Both the position numbers and the translations under genes were made by a program. From the NCBI RefSeq assembly GCF_027921745.1, contig NC_079240.1, positions 2,225,001 through 2,289,000 on the forward strand: 64,000 nucleotides of DNA. The letters run 5' to 3'. This DNA is from Schizosaccharomyces osmophilus (taxonomy: Eukaryota; Ascomycota; Schizosaccharomycetes; Schizosaccharomycetales; Schizosaccharomycetaceae). Shown in pieces: positions 31,931 through 43,350 of the stretch (the first letter of the stretch is position 1; each line of letters starts with the position of its first letter). The notes under the pieces were generated by a model. The model saw nothing but the letters and a program-made list of their open reading frames with translations. It ran no database searches and had not been told where the DNA came from.

Positions 31931-33417
31931 ATGGATCAACACATAAAGGAAAAATGCGCATCTTTGGCATCTTTGGATGCCAAAATCAATTCGTTAACTT
32001 CTCTTCACACAGCTGAATCTATCCAACATGTAATTAAGGATTTGGATCTCAAAAAGAGTCTTCCCTTAGGTGGGAAGTTGATTACTATAAAAGAAAATAT
32101 GTGCACGAAATATTGGACAACTTCAGCTAGTTCTGAAATTTTGCATGGTATGAATATGCACGGAATGAGGTTTTCAAAGGTAATCAAAGGCTAACCAACA
32201 GACTACGTATCTCCTTTTGAAGCTACTTTAGTGGAAAGTCTCGAAAAGAATGGTGGCGTTATAATTGGCAAGACAAATATGGATGAATTTGCAATGGGAA
32301 CGAGTACCCATAATAGTTTGCATGGTCGAACAGCATTCCCACATACTGATAATGAATTATACCAGGTTGGCGGAAGCTCTGGTGGATGTGCCGCATCTGT
32401 TGCTGCTGATTTAGCTTTTGCATCCATTGGTACGGACACAGGAGGTTCAATACGCCTACCTGCTGCATATGTCGGATGCGTCGGTTTCAAACCTTCTTTT
32501 GGAAGGATCTCTCGCTATGGCGTTATTCCATTTGCCCATAGCTTGGATACAGTGGGAATTGTTGCCAAGGACGTTGAAGGAGTACATACAGTGTTTGATG
32601 TGCTGAATCAGCCAGATTCTAAGGATGCTACTTGTTTGACGTTACAGTCACGTAAAACTATTGATGATCACTGTAACAAGTATAAATCTACAGAAAAACC
32701 TGTGGTTGTCGGAGTACCGACGAACTGGAATATCGCCGAAACCCATCCTGAGGTTTTGAGCAAATGGAACGAATTTCTTTCCGTGTTGAAATCACAAGGC
32801 TGTGAAATTCGTGAAATTCAACTACCAAACTCCCTTTACGGTTTAAGCATTTATTCAGCACTGGCTTATGCTGAAGGTGTTACTAATTTGGCTCGGTTTA
32901 GCAACCCCATTTTTGGATCTAGATTACAACAAGGTGAATATCCTGATGATGTGGATCCCCGAACCCATCTTATGGGAGTGGAGGTCCAAAAGCGCTTACT
33001 AATCGGCGCCTATTCTTTATCTTTTGGGTACGTTTTAGGTAGAGATTCTATTCATGCTAACTTTTCTTGTTTAGAAAGGATAATGGTATAAACCAGAAAG
33101 CGCAGCTAATGAGACGAGCTGTTCAAATGGAGTTTAATAGATCTTTTAAAATTCCATCCTTACAGGAGTCAGATCCTTCTGGGGATGTCGACTTTATCGT
33201 TACACCTTCCTTTCTAAAGCCAACTCAACCAATTGGAGCAAGTGCTCCTACAGATTTTTTGTCAGACAGCATGTTAGTGCCTTCAAGTTTAGCGGGTTTA
33301 CCGTCTATTAGTATCCCTTTTGGTAAAATATGCGGTGGACTACCAATGGGAATACAGTTAATTGCTCAGTATGGTGATGATAAATCTCTGCTATCTTTTT
33401 CCAGACGGTTTTCTTAA
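31931..33417 (+). CDS. GatA-like glutamyl-tRNA(Gln) amidotransferase subunit A (amidase)
   Basis: GatA hydrolyses glutamine and passes ammonia to GatB in the mitochondrial amidotransferase. Three exons (31931-32147, 32202-33027, 33075-33417) join exactly in frame to 461 aa. Intron 1 (54 bp) has GTATGA, GGCTAACC and CAG. Intron 2 (47 bp) has GTACGT, ATGCTAAC and TAG. The amidase Ser-cisSer-Lys triad is complete: Lys in ITIKENMC (about 58), the cis-Ser in QVGGSSGGCAAS and the nucleophile in TGGSIRLPAAYVG. GKTNMDEFAMG and GLPMGIQLIAQ are conserved. The C-terminus is about 25 residues shorter than bacterial GatA. It lies in tandem after the GatB-like gene, so the two partners are neighbours here. 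A presequence may come from an unseen upstream exon. Confidence 0.88.
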
Positions 33418-34234
33418 TTTATTAAGAAAAGGTTGTTATTTAAAAGAGTATAGAATTTGAGTTATTTTAATTTTTTTAGGATTAATTTCGTTCATTCTGC
33501 ATAATAAGACGGATTTCGGTTTTGATGGGTAAACTTTGGAAGCAAATATCCAGTATTTGGGTTATTAAAACAATTGTGATAGAATCCTATCTTTCATGTT
33601 TACATTGCTAACTTTTTGTTCAAATGCTTACAGCGAACACGAGGTTGGAAAAGGCAATATATAATTTGCAATCATTGTAAGTGAATAAATTATTCTGAAA
33701 TATCACCGTTGGCCTTTCAATACCCGTTCGCAGACGTTTGATTCAAAAAAAAACAAAATGTTTTTACGGCGGATGAACCTTTTCTTTCCAAAATTTGTAC
33801 ATAAAAGCTTGATTACTTCAGATTTTGAATTCCAACAAGACTCGAGGGTAAGTGTCGTCTATTTATTGAGAGTATCGGACAATCACTTCATTGACTGTGA
33901 ATAAATCTAGTAGATAAACTAGTTTCGTGAGATGTACACATCTTATTACATTGTAGATTCAAAACCAAGTACAAAGTATTTCCAAAAAAATCAAATTTAC
34001 AGATTGATTCGTCTCATCTGAGAACAAACAAATGTTTTTTCTAACCATAATACTGGATAAGATATTTATATGCTAAGTTTTCATGTATTTTTTATGTTGT
34101 TCAAATAACATTTCAATGCCAAGCGAGAGATTCATCTGTTAAACTATCAATACCCATGAGGATCATACCTGAGGAATTATATGAATACAGCGTAACGTAA
34201 ACCAAAGACAGGGGCGTAATTCTTTATCATTCCA
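33418..34234. other. Intergenic after GatA-like gene
   Basis: This is AT-rich DNA without a supported gene. An ATG frame near 33758 (MFLRRMNLFFPKFVHKSLI) of about 30 codons ends at a GTAAGT-like donor. It resembles a presequence exon but has no matching downstream exon that I could find. Confidence 0.35.
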
Positions 34235-34899
34235 TTAGTACCTAAGGGCTTGAGAATCCGGAAAAAGAATACTCTTCGTCGAAATCCAACACCAAGCCGA
34301 CAGCATAGCAAATTTCCTTTTTAGAGCGATTGTTTCATGTGCACCAATTAATCTTCCATAACCATTCATGTACCGAATACATTCATTTTTAGATAAACGG
34401 TCAATATCCTGAATGCAAGTATTCCTTGGCAAATCAAAATCTGGAGAATTACCGTTTAAGAATGGAACTGGTTCAACTGCATAGCCTCTTACTCTCAAGT
34501 CCTTGTTTTCCATGCGCAAAGAACGCATGTCCATCCCATTTACTTTGTTCGTTGGTAGCTCTAAACTCGTCTGCATAGTAGTCACGCTTCTTTGCAGATG
34601 ATTAATTCCTCCTTAAATTATATCAAACATTCTTCTTCCTTCTTCTTTCTCTCTTTGATACTAGAGTGGAGGTTGCTCTTGACCATCAATTGACATTTCT
34701 GACCTCTCCCATTCATTTACAATTCTTTCGTAGTTCTTCTCTTTCTCAAGCTTTGTTATATCGTTTTCAAGCTCTCGTCTTCTGGTGATGTCAAGCTCCT
34801 TAAAAAACCTTTTCTCTCCTTTGATGATGGTTCAGTCGGTACTGCGACATTTAAATCATTAGAAAACGTTTCAGTCAGTTCGTTCATAATAATAGGCAT
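34235..34899 (-). pseudogene. Decayed gene of unknown family, coiled coil plus C-terminal domain
   Basis: The minus strand keeps coding character over about 660 bp but is interrupted by a few stops and a frame change. The upstream part contains a charged helical stretch (ENDITKLEKEKNYERIVNEW) that would form a coiled coil. The downstream part is a 116-codon open frame with LRVRGYAVEPVPFLNGNSP, LPRNTCIQDIDRLSKNE and YMNGYGRLIGAHE. The tail weakly recalls the C-terminal domain of fission yeast Mug135-like proteins. I state this from memory and with little confidence. No GT-AG introns that would remove the interruptions were found. Confidence 0.45.
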
Positions 34900-34905
34900 G
34901 CTTCT

Positions 34906-36516
34906 ATGACTGATGCTGGTAGAGGACAGTTTGACATTGCATACGAAACTATAGAAATATACGTTAAGGCAAAATACTCTGTAGAATACGACAATGTAAG
35001 TAGAATCCGATGATTATTGCCTTTGGCGTTAAAAGAAGTAGTTGTCAATCCGTTACTAATCTCTGAAGAGAGACATATGTATAGTGACAGCCTGGGAAGC
35101 TAATGAATACGTGCGAAACAAGTATACTAGCTTAATAGCAAAATCTTCTGGAAACAGCTGGCATTTATATATTAATGTAAATCGCATAAATAATAAAAGT
35201 CATTGTAATGAAATACTCTGAGAACAGAATAATCTATTGTTTCTTTATTTATGCGATTTACAATAATATACCAGATAGTATCATCATTGTAGAATAATTG
35301 AAAGCAATATTGGAGATTCAGATTCCTTTGACAAACTTGTACTCTGTCATCGTTTGTAACTGCTATTCACTTTCTTTCGTAATATTGGTAATGTCATTGT
35401 CGACAATTATATTACTTGTACTTGTGCAGTTAGCTCCAGCAGACACACTATTTCTCAATTTATTGTGAGCTACCAGAGTTCTATTCTGGGGCGGCGATCG
35501 ACATTACAGGTGATGAAGGAATATGGGTTACAGATGCAGAATCTGTGAGGACTGATTCCTTCTATTTCCTATCTAGTCAAGCTAGCAGGAGCATGGAAGC
35601 AGAAACAAACTTCTGTAAGTTGCTTTACGGGACGCATTACAGGACTTGTCACGTTGACATGGAGCTAGCCCAGGCTCAAATCAGTAAGACAGTCCCTTAA
35701 GACGCGCAGGCGGTGAACTATCGAGAGTAGGAATCATAGAGCAAAGAGATTTTTCAACCAGTGGGCTGGAGAAACACACAGCAGTCAAGATGACCATGCG
35801 ACAAACACGAGCGACCACCAACAATTGGTAAAGTACATCAGACAGCATGGAAACGTGGCACAAATGAAGAGTCATTCGCGTTCCAACTGTAAAGATGACT
35901 GTTACGCTTCTTGGGGCAGATTCTTTCCATTACGAAAAGCATGGGCAGATTGAGCACTACGAAGAAATATGTGCGAACAACTCTTCTGATACTGCTGGAT
36001 ACCAATGATGGAACTGTAAGGTATATGGAACACATCTTGATGGCATCATACAGGACATCTGCCTAAAAAACAGACCAGTAGGGTGCAGGTAGTATTAGTA
36101 GTTGGCGGGATGACTACGTTAATCTGCCTCGAGTGAATTGAGCTTGGCAAACAACAAAAAGGTTTTCTCATGAACGTTGAGACAGAGAATGAGATAAGTG
36201 AAAACCCATCTTGTAATCTGGAATCATAAATGAAAGCCTTTAGTAATAAGATGGAGTGGAATGATGAAGAGAGAATAGCAAGACAAATGAGTCAGAGATG
36301 GAATTTGATGACGATTATATACTGGAAGCATCGATGGGCATAGCAGAACTTGTATTTCAAGCATATGGATAAAGGGTCGAGTTATACTTACAACCGATAT
36401 CTACACTCATTTCGCGAGTCAATGAACTAGCAGAACTATTATTGAAGACCCTTATACAGAAAGTTCAAGGTTTTATTAAATGCTTACTCAAAGTTTTTTT
36501 TGATGAACACACATGA
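34906..36516 (+). pseudogene. Unidentified decayed coding remnant
   Basis: Several separate stretches of the plus strand look like former protein-coding DNA. The first begins with an ATG at 34906 (MTDAGRGQFDIAYETIEIYV) and ends at a GTAAGT. A second, from about 35467, includes GAAIDITGDEGIWVTDAESV and a Cys-containing CKLLYGTHYRTC. A third near 36300-36516 is rich in amphipathic helix (LISRVNELAELLLKTLIQKV). They are interrupted several times and I do not recognise a family. Codon-like composition differs from the AT-rich flanks. The hairpin at 35171-35270 lies between the first and second stretches. It could be one old gene or two. Confidence 0.3.
35171..35270. repeat. 26-bp inverted repeat with 48-bp loop
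   Basis: The left arm (35171-35196) and the reverse complement of the right arm (35245-35270) agree at 25 of 26 bases. The inner 18 bp, TGTAAATCGCATAAATAA, are perfect. The loop is 48 bp. Such a long match is very unlikely by chance. It may be the ends of a tiny non-autonomous element, a fold-back formed by replication error, or a hairpin RNA. No flanking target duplication was recognised. Confidence 0.85.
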
Positions 36517-37696
36517 AAATTCTCTTGCTTTACTCCTATTCTCTGATTATTTTTTCAATAACAAATTAAAGAAATTCTAATTATCAGAAACTCTATAACG
36601 TTTTTGAACAAGTCTATCTCTCAACGAAAGGAAAAATAATGGTTCATTCCTATGCCGACGGAAATTCATGAATATAGAAAACAGCCTTCTCAAAAGCGTG
36701 AAAGAAATTTGAAAGGCTACCGGCTATTATCGGCAATCAGAAGTTCACGACATCCTTCTTATTATGTCGCCTCTCCAACATAGAGCAATTCTGGGTTGGC
36801 CTCTCCTGCAGAAATCCAAACGCTCGATTTTGTCTCGAGAACAAGATCTTCTGAACAAAATAATTTGAAACATATCTTATTAGAAAATATACATGTATCT
36901 GTAAGGCATAACACTCACAAAGCGATTGCCAAGAGGGACCTTATTCAAAATAATTTTACGATAATACTATAGTGTATTAAACTATATTACGACATGAACA
37001 AAGAAGCAGACGCAGGAAGAAAATTCCATAAACAAATAACTACTATTCATCATTTAGGTTAGTTGTTGGCTTGTCTACCAATTTAAAATCATTTACAAGT
37101 GCAAATGGTCCCGAACGAACTCTTCCTAACCAAAAGTTTGATTGATGACGAGACGACTTGTTCAAATACTTCTTTACCAGTATAACCAGAGACGTTATTA
37201 CAGTTATTTGATAGCCAATGTCAATCAACTGTTCTAAAGCTTGAGGCCATTCAAGCAATATGATTCCACTTGTATTTTTGTGCTATGTAACTTTGTTCGC
37301 CATGACAAAATCGAATTATTCGGCGACGAAAGATGTTTCATCAATCAGCGAATCGCTCGGTTTTCAGCCTGGCTTTTTGAAATTGTTGTAGCTTTTTATT
37401 CACATGCTTTCAAGCCGGTTGAATAAGAAGGCTACTCAACTCATTCTACTTATACCGGTATCCACATTCTTCAAGTTCTGTTTATCCAAGTAATAGTATA
37501 AGATTATAGCCTCTATTGAATGATATTTATCATAATTATTAGCTCGTAATCCGTTCTCTTATATATCCTCTTAACAAACTTTTATCATACAAAGGTATAA
37601 GGCATTTCGTTCCGTCTTCCTATCCTTTTATACCTAGTGGATTTGCTCCCAGCAGACGGGTTCACCATCCCCCTCTCTCCTTTTAGTCCATTCGGA
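36517..37696. other. Intergenic upstream of tim11
   Basis: This is about 1.2 kb with no supported gene. A minus-strand frame at 37043-37258 (72 codons, no ATG) contains a hydrophobic segment (IDIGYQITVITSLVILVKKY) and could be a fragment of a lost membrane-protein gene. The plus strand has an overlapping frame of similar size. Neither has recognisable homology. Confidence 0.35.
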
Positions 37697-38162
37697 ATGA
37701 TAGGTTCTCTCAACATGAAGGTAAGAATATTGACGCATCAGTTGTTGGGCTTCAAAGGAAGCTAACAAAAGCAGACTTTGCGCTGGTCAGCTTTGGCTGC
37801 TGGTTTAGGCATTGGTTGGTTTGAGTATCGAAGCCATGCCAAATGTGAAAAGCAGCATGCAATTGAGCATCAATATCATCAACAGCAACTTTTGATTGAG
37901 GACGCCAAGGCAGCTTATGCTCGTAGCAAGCAGCCCGTACGACCTCCAACAGGTAAGATGAAACAAGGTGAGCCCGACATAACGATCTCTAAGAAAGTGA
38001 AAAGCGTCTGATTCCGTTGGCTGTCTTTTTGTCTTTCTATTTTCTTTATGGCTCACCGATTTGCTTGTATCTGTATACTAATTTCAATCATTAGAGAGTC
38101 CATTGACTTTGGATGAAGATAACGTGGAAGCCTATTTAACTCAACTTGAAAAAAGCGCTTAA
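37697..38162 (+). CDS. tim11: Mitochondrial ATP synthase subunit e
   Basis: Subunit e (Atp21/Tim11) is a small inner-membrane protein that promotes F1Fo-ATP synthase dimerisation and cristae shape. Three exons (37697-37720, 37772-37952, 38095-38162) join in frame to 90 aa. An ATG at 37715 would give 84 aa. The membrane segment WSALAAGLGIGWFEY carries the GxxxG-like motif (GLGIG) needed for dimerisation. A charged coiled segment rich in Gln and His follows, then the acidic end DEDNVEAYLTQLEKSA. The introns are 51 and 142 bp, with branch sites GCTAACA and ATACTAAT. Placement before ada1 matches SPBC106.05c (recalled). Confidence 0.85.
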
Positions 38163-38449
38163 GTGGACCTAAACTTCTGTCAAAAGAGTCGTCGTTTTCT
38201 ATACAAAAGTCCTTCAAACAAACAGTAGTGTCATGACTAAATCAATTTCCATTTTGTACATGCCGTGTTCTTGTTTATAAAATTCACCAAAGCGTTGGAA
38301 AGTCAACTAGTTTCACAGTGGTTGAAAACAGCAAATCCCATTAACCACTTTTCATGTTGAAACATCTAAATTATTATTAAACACTGTATTAAGAAACCAC
38401 GCAAAATTAAATTCTAGATCACATAATTACACCATAAACGTCTTCTACC

Positions 38450-41113
38450 TTAATCTTTCATGTCTTGACTGGCATTGGTTGTACTTTCCTTCCTTCGACG
38501 ACGCTCTGAAATAACGCTCAACCCAGGAAAGAAGGGTGCATGGTCCGGTCCTTCATGAGCTGACTTTCTACTGGCAATCGTTGCATCGTTCGTATTGGGC
38601 GAACTTGAAAGTTCCTCAGCTGCAGTTAACTTGTCGTATTTCCGGATCAAATCGCCCAAGTCATGGTGAGAAGAATTGGGAGTAGGTTGAACATGTTTAT
38701 TCACAAGTGCGATCTCTTGACTGAGTGTCAAGGCACGATATGCAAGACGAATTATAGGAACATTTGTGTGATCAATATCTTGCATATCAGGTCCTAACCA
38801 ACGACTCTTTATCTGACGCTCGAACCCAGATTGCAAGACACTGTTTCTTGCCAACTCGCACATATCCACATTCGAAAGCTTGTAAATCTGGGCTGCGACT
38901 GCATACTCCTCAATTAAGGGCTCTCTCGTGAATGCAAACTGAAGTGGGTCGTCTGTCGAGAGACTTACGTTTAAACCGCGTTTGAAATAAGAGATAAAAG
39001 GATTCTTATCGTAGGCCAAAAATAAGGCATTGTTGGAAAGGGGAGACATAGCAATTGGGATTTGATCCAAATACCATAGATATTGTAAGAAAGGAACCTT
39101 CCGCAATAAAATTCCATGAGCAATACCTTGACTAAGCAAAAATGCACTAGCCAAATGATCGGTGTCGCCTGCTTCACCACAGTGAGGGCGTAAAACAAAT
39201 GTGTTGAATCCTCTCATTTTTCTCCAAGCGTTCAAGCTTGTCATATTTGCATACATATAGTATAGCCAATAGCTATAAGGGGGATTCAAACCAATATTCC
39301 ACTGAGCTGGTAATGGGAACTTACGATACGTTCTACGCTCTGGCTTACTTTCATCGTCGACAGAATCAAAACCAACTACGCGTTGAAGGAAAGCATGTAA
39401 CTTGGGATGGCTAGATGGATCTTTGGTAACTTCAAACAGAGGCTCAAAAATATTTCTGACAACCTCTTCAAAATTGCGGACGATACCAGATTTCTTGTAA
39501 ATATCATATAAGCGAGGAACTTGAATTAACCATCTCGCGTTAGCGCTGTAAAGCTTGTTATCAATAATCCAAGCCGCAAGCTTATCCCACTCCTCCTTGT
39601 TGCGTCCGTAAATTGAAATACGATATTCTGCCATTTGGTATTTTTGTGTACAAAGGTCAGCAAAGACTTCCTTTGTCAATTCAGCAAGATAACGACCTTC
39701 AATATCGTTGTCCGTTTTTAAGAAGATAGTACGCAAGCGGGATTCGCCTATGGGATTGTATTTTAAATTAAATTTGTCAAAACGGTGGAAAGTATCAGCG
39801 TGAGCATGCATATCAAGAGTGTCAATGCTCAAATCATAGGAAGTCAATTTGAGTGAATCAAATACCTCTTGTAGAGTTAAGAACTTTCCGTCACGCCAAA
39901 TAACCTTTTCATCGGGGCTTTTGCGGAGTTTGGCTTTAATGAATCGTAACAAGTGCTTCTGATTAGCGAGGGCGGAATGATGAACGTGTGTATCCACCTT
40001 ACGAACGTTGTAAAAGTCACGATGAGGTACCTTCTTGGAATCCGCGAGTTCCTGATATTCATTCAAAAGTATGTACATATTCCAACGACCCTCCAGATAT
40101 TGCAGTCTCCGAAATGAGAAAGACTTACTGGGACCATCCGAGGATGCTGAAAGAAGAAAATCCAAATCCATATAATAATCACGAATGGTTGGCACATGAA
40201 ATGAAGGAGTATTGGCCAAGTAAGCACTTTCATTTTCGTACACTTGATAAATACCCTGATGGTCGAGATGGAACATCATCTCGTTGTCAACCCCTGGAAT
40301 CTCACATTTTTCAAAGCAAAATTCTTCTTCCTCCTCACCTTCTTTTGCAGAAGGATATATATTCCAAGACTCGTCATCTCTTGGGTTATCTGACTCTCCT
40401 TGCAAACTAATGCGAAGATATTTATGGCGCATGTCCATGCATTTGTGAACAGACATGTAAATTTCAGCTAATTCATCTGAAAATAAAGGATCATTGGTTT
40501 CCATATTGCCGGGATCTAACTCAGGGCCTCCAGCGTTGGAAACAACAGTACTATTGCCGCTTTGTATATGTGGCATATGAATACTGTCAACTTTCTCCTG
40601 AAGTTTGGGGTTTAGTAATTTCGAGGAATCGGGGCCCGTCTTAGAGTTTTTTATATCCTCTTGGTTGATTTGAGTGGCATCCGTCTCGTTCGTCGGTCTA
40701 CGAGAAGGTTGGGAACTCGAAAAGCTTCCACGATTTCCCTGAGAGCTATTCATAGCCAAAAACTTGGCATCTTGCTGAACAGATTTTATGTTAGTCAGTG
40801 TCGCTTGTGAAAGTATTTACGCCTAAGAAATCTAAAAGCAGCATCTTTACTTGTATCTTCTTTTTAGGCAGACACCTAGCACCAATTTCTTTTACAATTG
40901 CTTCAAATTTCCAGACGAAACATTCCATACCTGTCTTAAAGAGCGCTCAAAGGCATAATCAAAATAAGGAGTGTCCAAGCTAGACACTCCTGGATCTAAG
41001 TCGCCCTCTCCTTCATCGTCTATCACTCCTGGTTTGCCTATACTATGCCTTAAAGCTTGTTGATGAATTGAATCAGCGCTTTGATTTTCGTCCTGGTTGG
41101 GTTGCGGGGTCAT
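38450..41113 (-). CDS. ada1: AMP deaminase
   Basis: The enzyme deaminates AMP to IMP in purine salvage and energy-charge control. Two exons (40931-41113 and 38450-40774) join in phase 0 across a 156-bp intron (GTATGG...TTCAG) to 835 aa. The N-terminal exon holds DTPYFDYAFERSLRQ. The amidohydrolase domain (about 320-740) contains KVDTHVHHSA (metal ligands), NLKYNPIGESRLRTIFLKTD, FVLRPHCGEAGDTDHL, SPLSNNALF and SLSTDDPLQFAFT with the catalytic and zinc Asp. A Ser/Asn-rich N-terminal segment and a basic tail lie outside the domain. Length is close to S. pombe Ada1. Confidence 0.95.
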
Positions 41114-41789
41114 TAAATCCTTTTCTTCCTAAAAAACCAAGGGTAAGCAGCCTCTATTAATGGCTATTTCTACCAGAAAATGATTCTTTTACCTTTTGGT
41201 AGAAACCAGAATTTTTGCACCCAAGTAGGTTCTGGTGTCTGAAAATTAAAGATGTGGAAGAGTATCCTTATTGGGTATAAGGACGTCTTGTGAAATGCAA
41301 GGAGAATATACAAATCTTGAAGTGAAGAAAGAAAAAAAAAATCGTTTTAAGAATTCGTATAGCTTCATACATGGTGTAATTTTATTTACTAAGAGTATAT
41401 TGGTTGAGTGTGCTACTTATTATGTGCACAGCGTCTGAATGTATAATTCCATGTTGTTTCAATAAGCTTGCTAGGAGTAGAAGAGAACACGGAACAGTTT
41501 ACACGAAAAAGTGTATTCCTTTTCGAGACAAATTTCAACATTACAAACGTCTTAGTATTGAGAAGGGAAAAACTGTATCGCGAATTTGGTAAAGGTGAAA
41601 TTTCTCTGCATCTGCATCCATCAGGACAGAGCAGACCTTTCCAATGGCACATAGAAGAGAGGAATTAAGAATTTATTCAGTCATCGATATTTTAAAAGAG
41701 TATACGAATCCATATCAGTCATTATCAGAAAAAAGACATAAGCAAGGAAACTTTCAATAATTCAAAAGCTGACGAGGGTGTATTTAAGC
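41114..41789. other. Intergenic between ada1 and DUF1776 gene
   Basis: This is upstream DNA of ada1 and 3' flank of the next minus-strand gene. Overlapping short frames on both strands near 41404-41668 lack recognisable content. Confidence 0.4.
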
Positions 41790-42857
41790 TCATTTTACCA
41801 AAGCGCGGGACAAATGTTTGGTTTTATGGAAAAAGGAAAACATGACATCCAACACGCAAGTAGGAAGAAAACGAGAGAGATGAATTAAAAAAAAGGTACG
41901 ACTCCCAACATGACGGTTAGGAGTACTCCAAAAATCAAGTAAGCAATCAAAAATTTTGTTTAGCACTTTACGTTCGGTGCAAACAGTTGGTGGGTACTTG
42001 CCAGCTGCAGGAGAACCAGAATGATCATAGTTCAAAAAGCTGAGATTACCAAGCTTTATGCAGACAACACGAAGGCCGCTTTCTCTTTTCAAGATGTGCA
42101 AAAAGGTTTCAATAGAAGAAGAGAGGATAGAAGGAATGGCGTAGTTGGGAGGTTCATAAGCAGAAAGAATTCCATGGGATAATCCGATGATTCTGGATTT
42201 TTGATCCTTTAGCACGGGAATTAGACGAGAAACATTGGCGAATGATTCGCCGAGTTGTTGGAACGCATGGAACCAAGAATCTTTACTAATATCTTCAATG
42301 GGCGTATACAAGGAATCTCCAGTAGGAACAAGCACAAGGCCACGAAGACGAAGAGCGTATTCTGTTGGACCCTTTTGATTCGAAAAAGAAGATAGAAATC
42401 GCTCAACGGCTTCGTTTTGTGTCACTATCAACGATTGAATGTAAGGGCGCTGTTGCAAAGAGACGGTAGCAGCCTCGGAAGCATTACGAACCAAAACTAC
42501 GACGATAAAACCCCGACGATCCAAATCGTGGGCGACAATGGAGGCTAAAGAGTTCCATGCTGACAGCACTACCACCTGGGTTTTCTGATGATTGGGAGCA
42601 CGGGGTGCTCGACGCTTTTTTACATAATCGTAGCGCTTGTAATAGGAGAGACCAGCAAGGGAAATAGCAGCAGAACCCAGACCAATGGTAGCTCGATTAC
42701 GATTTATGAGGGAAACAAGCCGATTCCCTACAGATTGAACGGGTGGAGCCGCAGGTGTATTGGAAGAAGCGCCCTTTTCGTGCAAAAAGTCAAGCACATG
42801 CAGACTAAAGTCTTTGACATTGCCAAACAAGTCAGCCGCCCAACGTTCAGGATTCAT
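41790..42857 (-). CDS. DUF1776 (SDR-like) mitochondrial membrane-associated protein
   Basis: This 355-aa protein is related to the DUF1776 family, which has a short-chain-dehydrogenase-like fold of unknown activity. Residues 55-72 (IGLGSAAISLAGLSYYKRY) form a likely membrane segment followed by a basic stretch KKRRAPRAPNHQ. A Rossmann-like core begins TQVVVLSAWNSLASIVAHDL, where the usual GxxxGxG is not intact, so cofactor binding is doubtful. SSSIETFLHILKRE occupies the place of the SDR active site. Start at the first ATG. Position matches SPBC106.03 (recalled) between ada1 and srx1. Confidence 0.8.
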   Translation of the reverse strand: MNPERWAADLFGNVKDFSLHVLDFLHEKGASSNTPAAPPVQSVGNRLVSLINRNRATIGLGSAAISLAGLSYYKRYDYVKKRRAPRAPNHQKTQVVVLSAWNSLASIVAHDLDRRGFIVVVLVRNASEAATVSLQQRPYIQSLIVTQNEAVERFLSSFSNQKGPTEYALRLRGLVLVPTGDSLYTPIEDISKDSWFHAFQQLGESFANVSRLIPVLKDQKSRIIGLSHGILSAYEPPNYAIPSILSSSIETFLHILKRESGLRVVCIKLGNLSFLNYDHSGSPAAGKYPPTVCTERKVLNKIFDCLLDFWSTPNRHVGSRTFFLIHLSRFLPTCVLDVMFSFFHKTKHLSRALVK

Positions 42858-43302
42858 TATCTAAAAACAAATGAAATAACTAGAAAATAACAAAAATTTG
42901 CTACAAAAATAAATGGAAAAGGTCAAAAAGTTATTCCAATTCTGTATTTGTGACTCTGTGGTGGATGCGGTAATACAGAACGAGAAGTGATTCCAAACGA
43001 CGAAACTTCACAGGAATTAATTGCAAACAAATACTTGGGTTACAAGAATGAAAACGAGTAGCTCGTACTGGAATAAAATGGGTGAAATTGGCAGATTATA
43101 AAAGCTTGCCTCAGATTAGCACTGTTCACAATTGTTGGTAGTGGAATCAATCCGTTTTCATGATGTTGGCATCGACGTGGGTATGTGATTCGTCTGTTCC
43201 GGTAAATTAGGAGAGATGGAAGAATAGGTTTGTTTATTTTTTGTTTTATTTTTTGTTTTTCTTTCTCGCTTCGATGCCCAGAATGTTCAGGAACGAAACG
43301 CC

Positions 43303-43350
43303 AGAAAGAGAGAGAGAGAGAGACAGAGAGACAGAGAAAGAGAGAGGGAA
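43303..43350 (+). repeat. GA-rich microsatellite
   Basis: This is an almost pure purine run of (GA)n with interspersed GACA units, in the promoter region of the DUF1776 gene. It encodes an Arg/Glu repeat in one frame that I do not consider a real protein. Confidence 0.9.

Noticed and set aside
32148-33074. Apparent frame breaks in the GatA-like gene
   Set aside because: Both are resolved by ordinary GT-AG introns (54 and 47 bp) that restore the amidase motifs exactly.
37043-37258. 72-codon minus-strand frame with a hydrophobic segment
   Set aside because: It has no ATG, no recognised motif, and an overlapping frame of similar length on the other strand.
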